DNA of 64,000 nucleotides from Haloarcula sp. H-GB4 (GCF_030848575.1 NZ_JAVDDX010000001.1:558001-622000); one strand, 5' to 3'; shown: positions 8,742 to 17,135, counted from the first letter of the stretch. A program made the numbers and translations. Notes: generated by a model from the letters alone, not told the origin.

Positions 8742-10343
8742 TCACTCCTGCCCGATCATCCGCTCCTGCTCTTGCCAGTACTCCTCTCGGAGTTCGTACT
8801 TCTGGATCTTCCCGGTCGCTGTTTCAGGAAGCGAGTCACGGAAATCGATGCCTGCGGGGACCTTGTAGCTCGCAACGCGTTCTCTGAGGAATTCGAGAAT
8901 ATCCTGTTCGGTCGCGTCGCTGTCGGCCGTTGGGACGACAATTGCCATCGGCGTCTCGCCCCAGTCCTCACTCGGTGCCGGAATGACCGCGGCTTTCAGC
9001 ACATCGGGGTGATCGTACAGTTCGTCCTCTAGTTCGATCGAGGAGATGTTCTCGCCGCCGGAGATGATGATGTCCTTCCGGCGGTCCATGATCTGTATCA
9101 TCCCGTCCTCGTCCCACGTCGCGAGGTCGCCAGTGTGGAAGTACCCTTCGACGCGGTCGTTGAACGCCTCCTCGGTAATATCGGGCTTGTTGAGATAGCG
9201 GTCCATCACCTGGTTGCCCTGAACCACGATCTCACCGATGGCCGTCCCATCGCGTGGCACGTCGGTGCCGTCCTCGTCGACGACCCTGATGTCGGTACAC
9301 AGCGCCTGAGACCCCTGCTTGACCTTGATCTCACGGCCCCGTTCAGCGATACGCCGCGGGGAGTTGCTGGTCGTGATGATCGGGGCCGTCTCGGTCAGGC
9401 CGTAGATGTGGATGATGCGCCAGCCGAACTCGTCTTCGACGCGGTCGATGGTCGCCGTCGCCGGAGCACTGCCGGCTGTCGCGATTCGCACGTCGCGGTC
9501 ACCCTGCGTCACTACGTCGCCGTCGTTGGCCCGGTAGTGCTGGATGAGCTTGTTCAGCACCGTCGGCGCGCCACACATGAACGACACGTCGTACTCGCGG
9601 ACCCGGCGGAAGGTATCCGCAGCGTCGAAGGTCCGCTGGCAGACGTGCGTCCCGCCGGTCCCGGTGATGGCGTAGGTGTGGCCCCAGCCGTTGCAGTGGA
9701 ACATCGGGAGTGTCCAGAGGTACGTGTCATCGTCGCGTATCTCCATATGCTGATTGAGGACCAGCGAGTGCCAGCTTTCGGTCCGATGGGTCCTGACCAC
9801 GCCCTTCGGGTCCCCCGTCGTTCCGGACGTGTAGTTGATGCTGGCGTCGTCGTCCTCGGTCATGTCCGGTCGGTCCGGTTCGGCAGTCGGCTGCCCGTCA
9901 AGGACATCGCTGTACCCCTCCCATTCCCCATCGATACGGTCGGGCTCGTAGCCGATGAACGTCTCCGCAGGGATGTCATCCCGTACTGGCTGGATCTTCT
10001 CCGCGAAGTCGTAGTCGGCGATTACTGTCGCGGCTTCACAGTCATTCAGAATGTACTCGATTTTTGCGGGATCGAGTCGGTAGTTCAGCGGGACAAAGAC
10101 TGCGCCGAGTTTATTCGTCGCGTACAGCGTCTCGATGAAGTAGTGTGTGTTCGGCGCGAGGAGAGCCACGCGACTCCCCTTCGAGACGCCCCGGTCCGAC
10201 AGCGCGTGTGCCAGCCGGTTGACCCGTTCGTTCACCTCCGCGTACGTGTACTCGGTGCCGTCATGGGCGATGATCCCGGTAACGTCGTCGTATATGTCTG
10301 CTGCACGGTCGATGAAGTCGGTGGTGAGCATCTCGCGTTTCAT
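8742..10343 (-). CDS. AMP-forming acyl-CoA synthetase (long/medium-chain fatty acid type)
   Basis: A 533-residue ANL-superfamily enzyme that activates a carboxylic acid to the acyl-adenylate and then the CoA thioester. The P-loop motif YTSGTTGDPKGV, the A5 motif YGLTET, the GYFHTGDLA hinge region and the C-terminal catalytic Lys in TATGKIQKYEL are all present. The start at 10343 (MKREML) is preferred over an upstream codon at 10358. An AT-rich box A (10379-10393, read on the minus strand as AATATAATAATAA) lies about 40 nt upstream. Stands alone, so the substrate cannot be assigned; fatty acid is likely. Confidence 0.9.
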   Translation of the reverse strand: MKREMLTTDFIDRAADIYDDVTGIIAHDGTEYTYAEVNERVNRLAHALSDRGVSKGSRVALLAPNTHYFIETLYATNKLGAVFVPLNYRLDPAKIEYILNDCEAATVIADYDFAEKIQPVRDDIPAETFIGYEPDRIDGEWEGYSDVLDGQPTAEPDRPDMTEDDDASINYTSGTTGDPKGVVRTHRTESWHSLVLNQHMEIRDDDTYLWTLPMFHCNGWGHTYAITGTGGTHVCQRTFDAADTFRRVREYDVSFMCGAPTVLNKLIQHYRANDGDVVTQGDRDVRIATAGSAPATATIDRVEDEFGWRIIHIYGLTETAPIITTSNSPRRIAERGREIKVKQGSQALCTDIRVVDEDGTDVPRDGTAIGEIVVQGNQVMDRYLNKPDITEEAFNDRVEGYFHTGDLATWDEDGMIQIMDRRKDIIISGGENISSIELEDELYDHPDVLKAAVIPAPSEDWGETPMAIVVPTADSDATEQDILEFLRERVASYKVPAGIDFRDSLPETATGKIQKYELREEYWQEQERMIGQE

Positions 10344-10466
10344 GATAACACGCCTCAATTGTCGTATTCAAACCCAATTATTATTATATTTTCTTCGTGA
10401 ACGGTTGACAACCTGTTGATTCGATACCCACGTGTAAATTAAATCGTCAATTCCGACGACAGCGGT

Positions 10467-10631
10467 CTATGGCCACCTGTCTTCGTGGCCGTCCATCGGC
10501 GCTGGGACGACGCCGTCCTTCTGCGCCCAGACGCGAGCGTGGGCCGGACACACTTCTCGGTTCGCCTCCCAAGGGATGTGGAGTTCGACCGCGGCCTCAT
10601 TCTCGCAGCTGTCCTCCGCACACTGTGTCAT
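10467..10631 (-). CDS. 54-residue putative zinc-binding mini-protein
   Basis: Short frame MTQCAEDSCENEAAVELHIP and on, ending GHEDRWP. The C-x4-C near the N-terminus and C-x2-H (VCPAHA) near residue 28 could make a one-zinc finger like those of other haloarchaeal mini-proteins. The start codon overlaps the stop of the DUF456 gene in an ATGA, so it is almost certainly the third gene of the tmcA operon. The longer reading of this frame upstream is only a shadow of the DUF456 gene. Function unknown. Confidence 0.7.
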   Translation of the reverse strand: MTQCAEDSCENEAAVELHIPWEANREVCPAHARVWAQKDGVVPAPMDGHEDRWP

Positions 10632-11125
10632 AGGAGCGCGACGGCAATCATGGTAACCAGTATCGACGCCGTCAGCAGGGCCTGAACGACGCCGGAGGCC
10701 AGCATCCCGACGGTGGTTACCAGCGCGGCCTTCGCGCTCCCCCTTGCGTCCTCCTGCCGATAGAACTCGACGACGAACACCGTTCCAGCGACGCCCAGCA
10801 GGATGCCGAGCGGGCCGGTGACGAAAAAGAGGACGAGCGCCACGACGCCGGCGAGGGCTGCTGTCCAGTTCGACGCCCCGCCGACGCGCGCGGCGACGGC
10901 TCCGCCCGCGATGTCGACGGCCCACGTCAGCAGGCCGACCAGCGTCAACAGGGCCAGTAAGAGCGTTCCGGGGTCGGTCATGCCGCTGGCGATCCAGTAC
11001 AGGTACACGCCGGCGAGCGAGACGAGCGCGCCGGGAACCTGGGGCGTGAGGCTACCGATGACACCGCCGACCAGTAGGGCGAACGCGAGTACAAACAACA
11101 GCGTTTCGAGGCCAAGCAGGCTCAT
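10628..11125 (-). CDS. DUF456 family membrane protein
   Basis: A 165-residue integral membrane protein with about four to five hydrophobic segments (LLFVLAFALLVGGVIG, ALVSLAGVYLYW, LLALLTLVGLLTW, VVALVLFFVTGPLGILLG, MLASGVVQALLTASILV). The pattern of a small Gly-rich helical protein with GxxGxxxG fits DUF456, a family of unknown function. It overlaps tmcA upstream and the mini zinc protein downstream by 4 nt each, so all three are translationally coupled. Confidence 0.8.
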   Translation of the reverse strand: MSLLGLETLLFVLAFALLVGGVIGSLTPQVPGALVSLAGVYLYWIASGMTDPGTLLLALLTLVGLLTWAVDIAGGAVAARVGGASNWTAALAGVVALVLFFVTGPLGILLGVAGTVFVVEFYRQEDARGSAKAALVTTVGMLASGVVQALLTASILVTMIAVALL

Positions 11126-13359
11126 AGGTGTCTATCGAGTTCCTCCTGTACCCAAGGGTCGCCGTACAGACGCGTCAACCTTTCGACTATTCCGCCGAGC
11201 GTGCGCATGCACTCACGCTCAGAGACGAACGCCAGTTCCTCGGTGACAGTTGACCATGGATGTGCCTGCAAGACCTTTCGGACAAGCAGGCGTTTCTCCC
11301 GCGGCGAGAGCGCGGTCGCGTCGGCTGGGTGCGACAGGTGTCGACGGGTGAGTTGACGGAACGGCTTCGGGTTCGTGTCGAGGACCGACGCGCCACCGGG
11401 GACGCCGGCGACCAGCCGCCATTCCCACTCCGAGAGCGATACCGGCCGCTCGCCGTCGGTCGCTCGAAGCACGGCCCGAACCACGTCGGGGTCACAGTCG
11501 TCGAGTGGGTCCGACAGCACCGCCGCGATTCGGTTCTGAAACCACTCCCCGTGGCGCGCCGCGAGCGCCGCCCCGTCGTCGGAACAGGGGTCGAGCATTA
11601 CCACGGAGTACTCGCCGCTGGTCGCGTTCCGCGAGGTTGCGAGGTGGACGGTGTTGTAGCCGTTGTCCGCCCAGAAACGGACGAGTTCCGGCGTCGCACC
11701 GTAGCTGACCCCGAGCCAGTCCACATGGTCGGCGAACTCCGCTCTGATTTCCGAGAGGAGTTCGGACCCGAGTCCGCGGGACCGGACCGCAGCGTGGGTC
11801 GCGATGCGGAGGACCCGCTGACCGACCGGGATTCCGGCAGCTTCGTCCCGGAGTTGCGTCGACAGCACGTCCGGGAGCATGTTCCCGCGGACCCGTCCAC
11901 CCTCGTACATCGTGGCCCGCGTGTCAGCCGAGAGGCCGCCCTCCTGTGCCAGCAACGCCACTGCAACGACGTGGCCTTCGTGGGTTAGCGCCCGGACAGT
12001 GAGATTGGGGGCGTCGAGCAGTCGGGCCAGGTCCGAGGGTTCCGTCCGGTAGTGCGCCAGCACGAGCAGGCCGAAGACCTCCCGGAGCAGGTGCTCGTCA
12101 GCGAGCAGGTCGGCTGCCGAGAGCCGGCGGTACTCCACGGTCTCTGGCGTCGCATCTGCGATAAGCTGGTCGACCGGCGGGCGAGCGTCCAGCAACAGCG
12201 CCCGGAACGCCCACACCTCCACGGGGTCGGCGTCCCCGTATCGAATGGGCGTCGTCATCGACACGTCGGTGACGGCGAGGTCGCTTTCCGCGAGGCGGTC
12301 ACGGAACCGGACGGAGAAGCCCCGGCCTGCCCCCTCGTAGCCGTGGACGGTCGTGGTGAAGGCGACCGCCGGCGCGTCGAGGAACTGTTCGAGTCGCCGG
12401 ACCGGCAGGGCCGCGGCCTCGTCGACGATGACCACGTCGGGACCATCCGGAAGCGATGCCGCTTCGTCCGGTGGCGCGTACCGCACACAGCCCGCCCCTG
12501 CAACGCTGAGCCGCTGGGGGTCTGACGAACGGTCGCGCGTCAAGGCGACGCCGAGCGTCTCCAGCAGATGTCCCGCCCGCGCGAACACCTCGGCGGCGCT
12601 CCGGTACTGCGGCCCGGTCACCAGTACGTCCCTGTCCGCCGCGGCGAGGTTTCCGGCGGCCAGCCCGGCGGCACTTGACTTCCCCCGCCCTCGGTCCGCC
12701 TCGACCACGACTGCCTCGCCGTCGTCCCGCAGGGATTCGAATGCCTGGACCGCGTCCCGCTGGTCGTCGGTGAGACACTGAGCGTAGGTCTCGGAGCAGA
12801 ACCACGCGTCGGTGGGTAGTGTCGGGCGCGGAACCGGACGGCTCGGTGGCGGGTCCGTCAGGCCGTCCTGCTCGATAGTGCCCGTGTCGGCGTCGACGAT
12901 GGCAACACCTCGGTGTGCTTGCAGTGTCTCGACGAACCGACGGCGGAAGTGCCCGCTCACGTCCTCGACGCCGAAGGGCGGGACTGCGAGCGAGGCGTCG
13001 AACCCGTCGCTTTCTTCGGGCCACGTTTCCAGTGGTGGCGCGAGGAGGACGTAGAGGCCGCCACCGTCGACGGCACCGACGGTGCGCCCGACCGCATCCG
13101 GTCGTAGTTCCTCGTGCGCATCGATGATGACAGCCGTCCGCGTCCGACCGAGAAGCTCCTCGGCGCGGGACTGCTCGTGGTGTTCACAGTCGAGAAACGA
13201 TTCCGGGCCGACGACAGTCGTTTCGGCGCTGGAGATGCCTGCCGCGTCAAGCGCTGCTGCCGCTCGCTCCCGCGTCCGGTCGGGGTCGCCCGCCAGCACG
13301 AGCAGCCGGCGCTCGTTCGCACGGCGGGCCTCCGCTCGGAGCGAGCGCGCGATGTCCAT
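11122..13359 (-). CDS. tmcA: tRNA(Met) cytidine acetyltransferase TmcA
   Basis: A 745-residue TmcA/Kre33-type enzyme making N4-acetylcytidine in RNA using acetyl-CoA and ATP. Domain order: N-terminal DUF1726-like region, helicase-like ATPase with Walker A EADRGRGKSS (about residue 225) and Walker B VIVDEAAALP, GNAT domain with RIATHAAVRSRGLGSELL, and a C-terminal tRNA-binding tail. The start MDIARSLRAEARR at 13359 is chosen; the frame stays open further upstream only because it lies opposite the next gene. It heads an overlapping operon with DUF456 and the zinc mini-protein. Confidence 0.9.
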   Translation of the reverse strand: MDIARSLRAEARRANERRLLVLAGDPDRTRERAAAALDAAGISSAETTVVGPESFLDCEHHEQSRAEELLGRTRTAVIIDAHEELRPDAVGRTVGAVDGGGLYVLLAPPLETWPEESDGFDASLAVPPFGVEDVSGHFRRRFVETLQAHRGVAIVDADTGTIEQDGLTDPPPSRPVPRPTLPTDAWFCSETYAQCLTDDQRDAVQAFESLRDDGEAVVVEADRGRGKSSAAGLAAGNLAAADRDVLVTGPQYRSAAEVFARAGHLLETLGVALTRDRSSDPQRLSVAGAGCVRYAPPDEAASLPDGPDVVIVDEAAALPVRRLEQFLDAPAVAFTTTVHGYEGAGRGFSVRFRDRLAESDLAVTDVSMTTPIRYGDADPVEVWAFRALLLDARPPVDQLIADATPETVEYRRLSAADLLADEHLLREVFGLLVLAHYRTEPSDLARLLDAPNLTVRALTHEGHVVAVALLAQEGGLSADTRATMYEGGRVRGNMLPDVLSTQLRDEAAGIPVGQRVLRIATHAAVRSRGLGSELLSEIRAEFADHVDWLGVSYGATPELVRFWADNGYNTVHLATSRNATSGEYSVVMLDPCSDDGAALAARHGEWFQNRIAAVLSDPLDDCDPDVVRAVLRATDGERPVSLSEWEWRLVAGVPGGASVLDTNPKPFRQLTRRHLSHPADATALSPREKRLLVRKVLQAHPWSTVTEELAFVSERECMRTLGGIVERLTRLYGDPWVQEELDRHL

Positions 13360-13447
13360 ACCGGTGGTGGCGGACGAGCCAGTATGGACCTGACGGTCAC
13401 GGTGCTCTCCAGGTACGCTTTTTATTGGACCGGACACAGTCGCCGGC

Positions 13448-14461
13448 ATGGCTCCCCTCCAGACCCCGCTCTGTTCCGAGATCGGTATCGACCACCCAGT
13501 CGTGCAGGCACCGGTCGGGAGTGTCTCGACACCGTCCCTGGCCGCGGCAGTCGCGGACGCGGGCGGCTTCGGGATGCTGGCGATGTCGTGGCGTGAGGCC
13601 GACGCGATCCGTGACGCGTACACGGACGCTGCAAACGCGACTGACGGCGTGGTCGGCGTCAACGTCGTCCTCGACGAATCGACGGGCGTGCTCTCGCCGT
13701 CGGCGTGTCTCGATGCCTGTCTGGACGCGGGCGCGTCGGTCGTCTCCTTCTCGTTTGGCGATGCCGGGCCGTACATCGACCGGGTCCACGAGGTCGGCGG
13801 GACGGTGATGGTCACGGTTGCCAGCGCTGCCGAGGCCGGGGCCGCCGTCGACGCCGGGGCCGACGTAGTGGTCGCTCAGGGCCGGGAGGCTGGTGGCCAC
13901 GTCCAGAGCGACGTGACGACTTTCGCGTTGCTCCCGCGGGTGGCTGACGCGGTTCCAGTCCCGGTCGTTGCGGCCGGCGGTCTCGGCGACGGGCGTGGGC
14001 TTGCGGCGGCGCTGACGCTCGGAGCCGATGGCGGCTGGTTCGGCACTCGGTTTGTGGCGACCGAGGAATCGGGCGCGCACGAGACATATCGGCAGCGAAT
14101 CGTTGACGCGCCTGAGACGGCGACACGGTTTACCGACCTGTTCGACCGGGGCTGGCCGGACCAACCACACCGAGTCCTCGAAACCGACGAGGTTCGACAA
14201 CAGGCCGGACACGACTCGGATGAACTGGACGACGCCAGCGACCCCGAACAAATTGCACAGATGCCCGACGGCGAGCCGATTAGTCGGATTGCTGATATGC
14301 CCCCGCTTGCGGGGATGTCCGGCGATGTCGAGGCCCTGCCACACTACGCCGGCCAGAGCACTGGCCTCACACAGGACGTACGGCCCGCCGGTGAGGTGGT
14401 GGCCCGTCTCGTCTCGGACGCGCGGGCCGCGCTGGTCGATGCGTCGGCGGCCGCAGAATAG
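13448..14461 (+). CDS. Nitronate monooxygenase / 2-nitropropane dioxygenase-like flavoenzyme
   Basis: A 337-residue FMN-binding TIM barrel. The family landmarks are HPVVQAPVGS at the first strand, VVAQGREAGGHV (the substrate-side GxEAGGH motif) and VPVVAAGGLGDGRG plus GADGGWFGTRF for the FMN phosphate. The family oxidises alkyl nitronates; some members are instead enoyl-ACP reductase or quinone reductase-like. It is divergent from tmcA (88 nt apart). The C-terminal 70 residues are variable and acidic. No close pathway partner is visible. Confidence 0.85.
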   Translation: MAPLQTPLCSEIGIDHPVVQAPVGSVSTPSLAAAVADAGGFGMLAMSWREADAIRDAYTDAANATDGVVGVNVVLDESTGVLSPSACLDACLDAGASVVSFSFGDAGPYIDRVHEVGGTVMVTVASAAEAGAAVDAGADVVVAQGREAGGHVQSDVTTFALLPRVADAVPVPVVAAGGLGDGRGLAAALTLGADGGWFGTRFVATEESGAHETYRQRIVDAPETATRFTDLFDRGWPDQPHRVLETDEVRQQAGHDSDELDDASDPEQIAQMPDGEPISRIADMPPLAGMSGDVEALPHYAGQSTGLTQDVRPAGEVVARLVSDARAALVDASAAAE

Positions 14462-14520
14462 GCAGACCCCCCGACAGCACCTGTGTGGCGGGCTGGCACG
14501 CGATTTCGGCTTCGAAAGCG

Positions 14521-14528
14521 CTTTTAGG
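14521..14528 (+). promoter_or_regulatory. TATA box of the rpl7ae operon
   Basis: CTTTTAGG preceded by CGAAAG (BRE-like). A start of transcription about 26 nt downstream, near 14550, would produce a leader beginning just before the structured element at 14557-14655. Confidence 0.5.
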
Positions 14529-14556
14529 GCCGGTAGCACAGAATGGTGTACAGCCT

Positions 14557-14655
14557 GCGCCGAGTTGATGATGCTCCCAGCCTTTTCAGGATACACACCA
14601 TCACGGTGTGACGGGCCTCGCGGCCCGGACACGGCGGGGGAGCCTGAGCTCGCGC
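14557..14655 (+). promoter_or_regulatory. Structured mRNA leader with box C/D-like kink-turn before rpl7ae
   Basis: Seen directly: outer stem GCGC-(C)-GAG (14557-14564) with CTC-GCGC (14649-14655); an asymmetric loop with box C-like TGATGA (14566-14571) facing box D-like CTGA (14644-14647); inner stem GCTCCC (14573-14578) with GGGAGC (14638-14643); and two back-to-back hairpins, CACACC/GGTGTG (14594-14610) and CGGGCC/GGCCCG (14612-14627). L7Ae binds kink-turns with tandem G-A pairs of this kind, and its own mRNA leader has been reported as a target in Sulfolobus. The Shine-Dalgarno begins 4 nt after the outer stem, so binding could block ribosome entry. Autoregulation is inference. Confidence 0.6.
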
Positions 14656-14658
14656 GCA

Positions 14659-14666
14659 GGAGGTGA
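14659..14666 (+). promoter_or_regulatory. Strong Shine-Dalgarno of rpl7ae
   Basis: GGAGGTGA, a near-perfect anti-16S match, ends 8 nt before the ATG at 14675 and fixes that start rather than the in-frame ATG at 14663, which lies within the site. Such a site is notable because many genes here are leaderless. Confidence 0.8.
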
Positions 14667-14674
14667 ACATACAA

Positions 14675-15037
14675 ATGCCAGTATACGTAGATTTCGACGT
14701 TCCCGCGGACCTCGAAGACGACGCCCTTGAGGCGCTCGAGGTTGCCCGGGACACAGGCGCAGTAAAGAAGGGTACAAACGAGACGACCAAGTCCATCGAG
14801 CGCGGCTCCGCCGAGCTCGTCTTTGTCGCTGAAGATGTCCAGCCCGAGGAAATCGTCATGCACATTCCGGAGCTTGCCGACGAGAAGGGCGTTCCCTTCA
14901 TCTTCGTCGAGCAGCAGGACGACCTCGGACACGCCGCCGGGCTCGAAGTCGGCTCGGCCGCCGCAGCCGTCACCGACGCCGGTGAGGCTGACGCCGATGT
15001 CGAGGACATCGCCGACAAGGTCGAGGAGCTTCGGTGA
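14675..15037 (+). CDS. rpl7ae: Ribosomal protein L7Ae
   Basis: A 120-residue L7Ae. It binds kink-turns in 23S rRNA, box C/D and H/ACA guide RNAs and archaeal RNase P RNA. The RNA-binding signature [20 protein letters not shown] and the segment [16 protein letters not shown] are intact; the C-terminus is acidic. The start MPVYVDFDV is set by the SD at 14659-14666. It leads an operon with rps28e (11 nt gap), rpl24e and ndk, and is preceded by a structured leader that its own product may recognise. Confidence 0.95.
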
Positions 15038-15048
15038 GGTGACCTCGG

Positions 15049-15276
15049 ATGAGCGCTGAGGAATCCGAAAGCAGCGGTTCCACGCCCGCCGAGGTTATCG
15101 AAGTCGTGGGCCGGACGGGGATGCACGGCGAGGCCATGCAGGTCAAGTGCCGCATCCGCGAAGGCGAGAACCAGGGGCGCATCATCACGCGCAACGTTCT
15201 CGGCCCGGTCCGCGAAGGTGACGTGCTCCAGCTCCGCGAGACGGCTCGCGAGGCCGACACCATCGGAGGGCAGTAA
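15049..15276 (+). CDS. rps28e: Ribosomal protein S28e
   Basis: A 75-residue S28e of the small subunit. The conserved body [20 protein letters not shown] and [22 protein letters not shown] matches archaeal/eukaryotic S28e, an OB-fold protein at the mRNA exit region. An acidic Ser/Glu-rich N-terminus is a haloarchaeal extension. A GAGGTGA ribosome-binding site overlaps the end of rpl7ae. Order L7Ae-S28e-L24e-Ndk is the standard archaeal cluster. Confidence 0.95.
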   Translation: MSAEESESSGSTPAEVIEVVGRTGMHGEAMQVKCRIREGENQGRIITRNVLGPVREGDVLQLRETAREADTIGGQ

Positions 15277-15278
15277 CC

Positions 15279-15635
15279 ATGCCCCGGACACGCGAATGTG
15301 ACTACTGCGGCACGGACATCGAACCCGGCACGGGCACGATGTTCGTCCACAAGGACGGCGCGACCACGCACTTCTGTTCCTCGAAGTGCGAGAACAACGC
15401 CGACCTGGGCCGCGAGGCCCGCAACCTTGAATGGACTGACACCGCACGCGGTGACGCCGGTGCGGTCGAGGACGAGGCTGAAGACGTCGAAGCTGACGCT
15501 GACGAGGCAGAAGCGGACGCTGAGGCGGCTGCGGACGAGGAAGCAGACGCTGAAGAAGCTGCTGCCGACGCCGACGAGGCCGACGCAGATGCTGAAGACG
15601 AGGCGGACGAGGAAGCTGAGGAGGCCGAGGCCTGA
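15279..15635 (+). CDS. rpl24e: Ribosomal protein L24e with long acidic tail
   Basis: The first ~60 residues are L24e with a zinc ribbon (CDYCG, then CSSKCENN) that sits in the large subunit near the L3/L14 surface. Residues about 61-118 are an almost pure Ala/Asp/Glu tail, nearly doubling the usual ~60-residue length. The tail is encoded by GCN/GAN triplets, which also create a long shadow frame on the opposite strand. It starts 2 nt after rps28e and its TGA overlaps the ATG of ndk by one base. Confidence 0.95.
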   Translation: MPRTRECDYCGTDIEPGTGTMFVHKDGATTHFCSSKCENNADLGREARNLEWTDTARGDAGAVEDEAEDVEADADEAEADAEAAADEEADAEEAAADADEADADAEDEADEEAEEAEA

Positions 15636-16099
15636 TGTCCGAGCACGAGCGCACGTTCGTGATGGTCAAGCCTGACGGCGTCCAGCGCGGCCTCATAGGA
15701 GATATCGTCTCCCGCTTCGAGGACCGCGGCTTGAAGATGGTCGGTGGCAAGTTCATGCAGATCGACCAGGAGCTCGCCGAGGAGCACTACGGCGAGCACG
15801 AGGACAAGCCGTTCTTCGACGGGCTTGTCGACTTCATCACCTCCGGGCCCGTGTTCGCGATGGTCTGGGAAGGTCAGGACGCGACCCGGCAGGTCCGAAA
15901 CATGATGGGCGAGACTGACCCCGCCGAATCGGCTCCCGGCACCATTCGTGGTGACTACGGGCTCGACCTCGGTCGGAACGTCATCCACGGCTCCGACCAC
16001 GAGGACGAGGGCGCAAACGAGCGCGAAATCGAGCTGTTCTTCGACGAGGGCGAACTCGTCGACTGGGACCAGATCGACTCGTCCTGGCTGTACGAGTAA
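15635..16099 (+). CDS. ndk: Nucleoside diphosphate kinase
   Basis: A 154-residue NDK transferring the gamma phosphate of ATP to other NDPs through a phospho-His intermediate. The family signature is present: [12 protein letters not shown] at the N-terminus and the active-site His in [23 protein letters not shown] (split: RNVIHGSD, then ANREREI-like region [10 protein letters not shown]). Length is normal. Coupled to rpl24e by a one-base stop/start overlap. A T6 run at 16119-16124 likely ends the operon. Confidence 0.95.
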   Translation: MSEHERTFVMVKPDGVQRGLIGDIVSRFEDRGLKMVGGKFMQIDQELAEEHYGEHEDKPFFDGLVDFITSGPVFAMVWEGQDATRQVRNMMGETDPAESAPGTIRGDYGLDLGRNVIHGSDHEDEGANEREIELFFDEGELVDWDQIDSSWLYE

Positions 16100-16118
16100 C
16101 GTCAGGTCGACCGCTGCG

Positions 16119-16124
16119 TTTTTT
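16119..16124 (+). terminator. Oligo-T terminator of the ribosomal operon
   Basis: A run of six T, preceded by GC-rich DNA, 20 nt after the ndk stop. Archaeal termination occurs at U-runs, helped by FttA, which is itself encoded at 52976-54892. Confidence 0.5.
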
Positions 16125-16165
16125 CGAGCACAACCACCTTGAGGGCGGCGTCCGTACCGCTCAGT

Positions 16166-16423
16166 ATGAGCCTGACGCTCTACCAGCTCGACGGCTGTCC
16201 GTATTGTGAGAAAGTCGCCGACCGACTGGACGAACTCGGCATCGATTACGACAGCGTCTGGGTCGAGGCGTTGCACTCGAAACGCGACGAGGTGAAGCGG
16301 GTCTCCGGTCAGCGGGGGGTCCCGGTTCTGGTTGATGAGGACCGCGGCGTCACGATGGCCGAGTCCGACCGTATCCTCGAGCTTATTGAGACGACTTACG
16401 CGCCCGAAGCCCAGTCAGCGTAG
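16166..16423 (+). CDS. Glutaredoxin-like thiol oxidoreductase
   Basis: An 85-residue thioredoxin-fold protein with the active site CPYC at residues about 10-13, the cis-Pro in RGVPVLVDEDRG, and LYQLDGCPYCEKVADRL at the start. In haloarchaea, which use gamma-glutamylcysteine rather than glutathione, such proteins reduce disulfides with other thiols. ATG 16166 gives a start at the first beta strand; an in-frame codon at 16139 is too early. The 3' end overlaps the convergent membrane-protein gene by 28 nt. Confidence 0.85.
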   Translation: MSLTLYQLDGCPYCEKVADRLDELGIDYDSVWVEALHSKRDEVKRVSGQRGVPVLVDEDRGVTMAESDRILELIETTYAPEAQSA

Positions 16424-17130
16424 AGATAGCGAGCGGCCGCGCCGAGGCTCGCAAATACCAGCGGGAGGAAAAACAGCAGAATGAGAAGCCACAGCACTGC
16501 CGGTGCAGCCTGCCCTTCGCCCCCACCATCGAACATGACCGTCCGAACAAACACGAAGCTCCCGATAAACCCAGTGACGACGTAGCCAAAGCCGATACCA
16601 GTCCCGACGAGCGCCGCTTCCTCGAGCAGGCTGTCCGACCGGGCATCGCCGCGATAGCGCTCGAACAGCGCGCCGACGACGAGCAGCGAGACAATCGGAA
16701 TCAGGAAATAGACTATCGGCGGGATGCTTGCACCCTGTGCGCCGTACAGGACGTTCCGTGCGGCCGAGCCGTACACCTCTGCGTCCGATGCCGTCACCAG
16801 CGTCGGCACGTGGTGGGCGTTGTACAGCACGAACCCGTACTGGACTAGTCGGTCCGACAGTTCCGGCAGGTCGACCGACGACGGGCCGACGAGAAACAGC
16901 AGGGCGACGAGCAGATACTCGACAGCCAGCGTCCCGACTGCGACGCCGGCGGCGCGGAGCCACGGAAACGTTCGGAGGCTCTCAGCTAGCAGGTGACTCT
17001 CCGGCTGTGGCTGTTCGGCGGTCGCAGTCGGTGGTTCGTCGACCAGCGACTCGTCGACCGATGCTCCGGCCCCGTCGTCGCCCGCCTCGTCGGTCCCATG
17101 TTCAGTCACGTCTAGCCGTATCAACTTCAA
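16396..17130 (-). CDS. Haloarchaeal multi-pass membrane protein of unknown function
   Basis: A 244-residue protein: an acidic N-terminus of about 55 residues, then hydrophobic segments at AAGVAVGTLAVEYLLVALLFL, IPPIVYFLIPIVSLLVVGAL (each about 20), GTGIGFGYVVTGFIGSFVF and VLWLLILLFFLPLVFASLG. Four to five membrane spans with no recognised motif. The extracellular loop contains the QYGFVLYNAHHVPTLV segment. It overlaps the end of the glutaredoxin gene tail-to-tail. I cannot assign a function. Confidence 0.7.
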   Translation of the reverse strand: MKLIRLDVTEHGTDEAGDDGAGASVDESLVDEPPTATAEQPQPESHLLAESLRTFPWLRAAGVAVGTLAVEYLLVALLFLVGPSSVDLPELSDRLVQYGFVLYNAHHVPTLVTASDAEVYGSAARNVLYGAQGASIPPIVYFLIPIVSLLVVGALFERYRGDARSDSLLEEAALVGTGIGFGYVVTGFIGSFVFVRTVMFDGGGEGQAAPAVLWLLILLFFLPLVFASLGAAARYLYADWASGA

Positions 17131-17135
17131 TGACG

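Noticed and set aside
14557-14655. Independent box C/D guide RNA
   Set aside because: The box C to D spacing is filled with hairpins rather than C'/D' boxes and guide regions; a 5' leader is the better fit.
13397-14932. Long minus-strand open frame of about 510 codons
   Set aside because: It runs antisense through the nitronate monooxygenase and rpl7ae region, has no recognisable domain, and arises from GC-rich codon bias.
15302-16276. Minus-strand open frame opposite rpl24e and ndk
   Set aside because: Its Ser/Ala-rich run is the reverse complement of the acidic tail of L24e; both plus-strand genes are certain.
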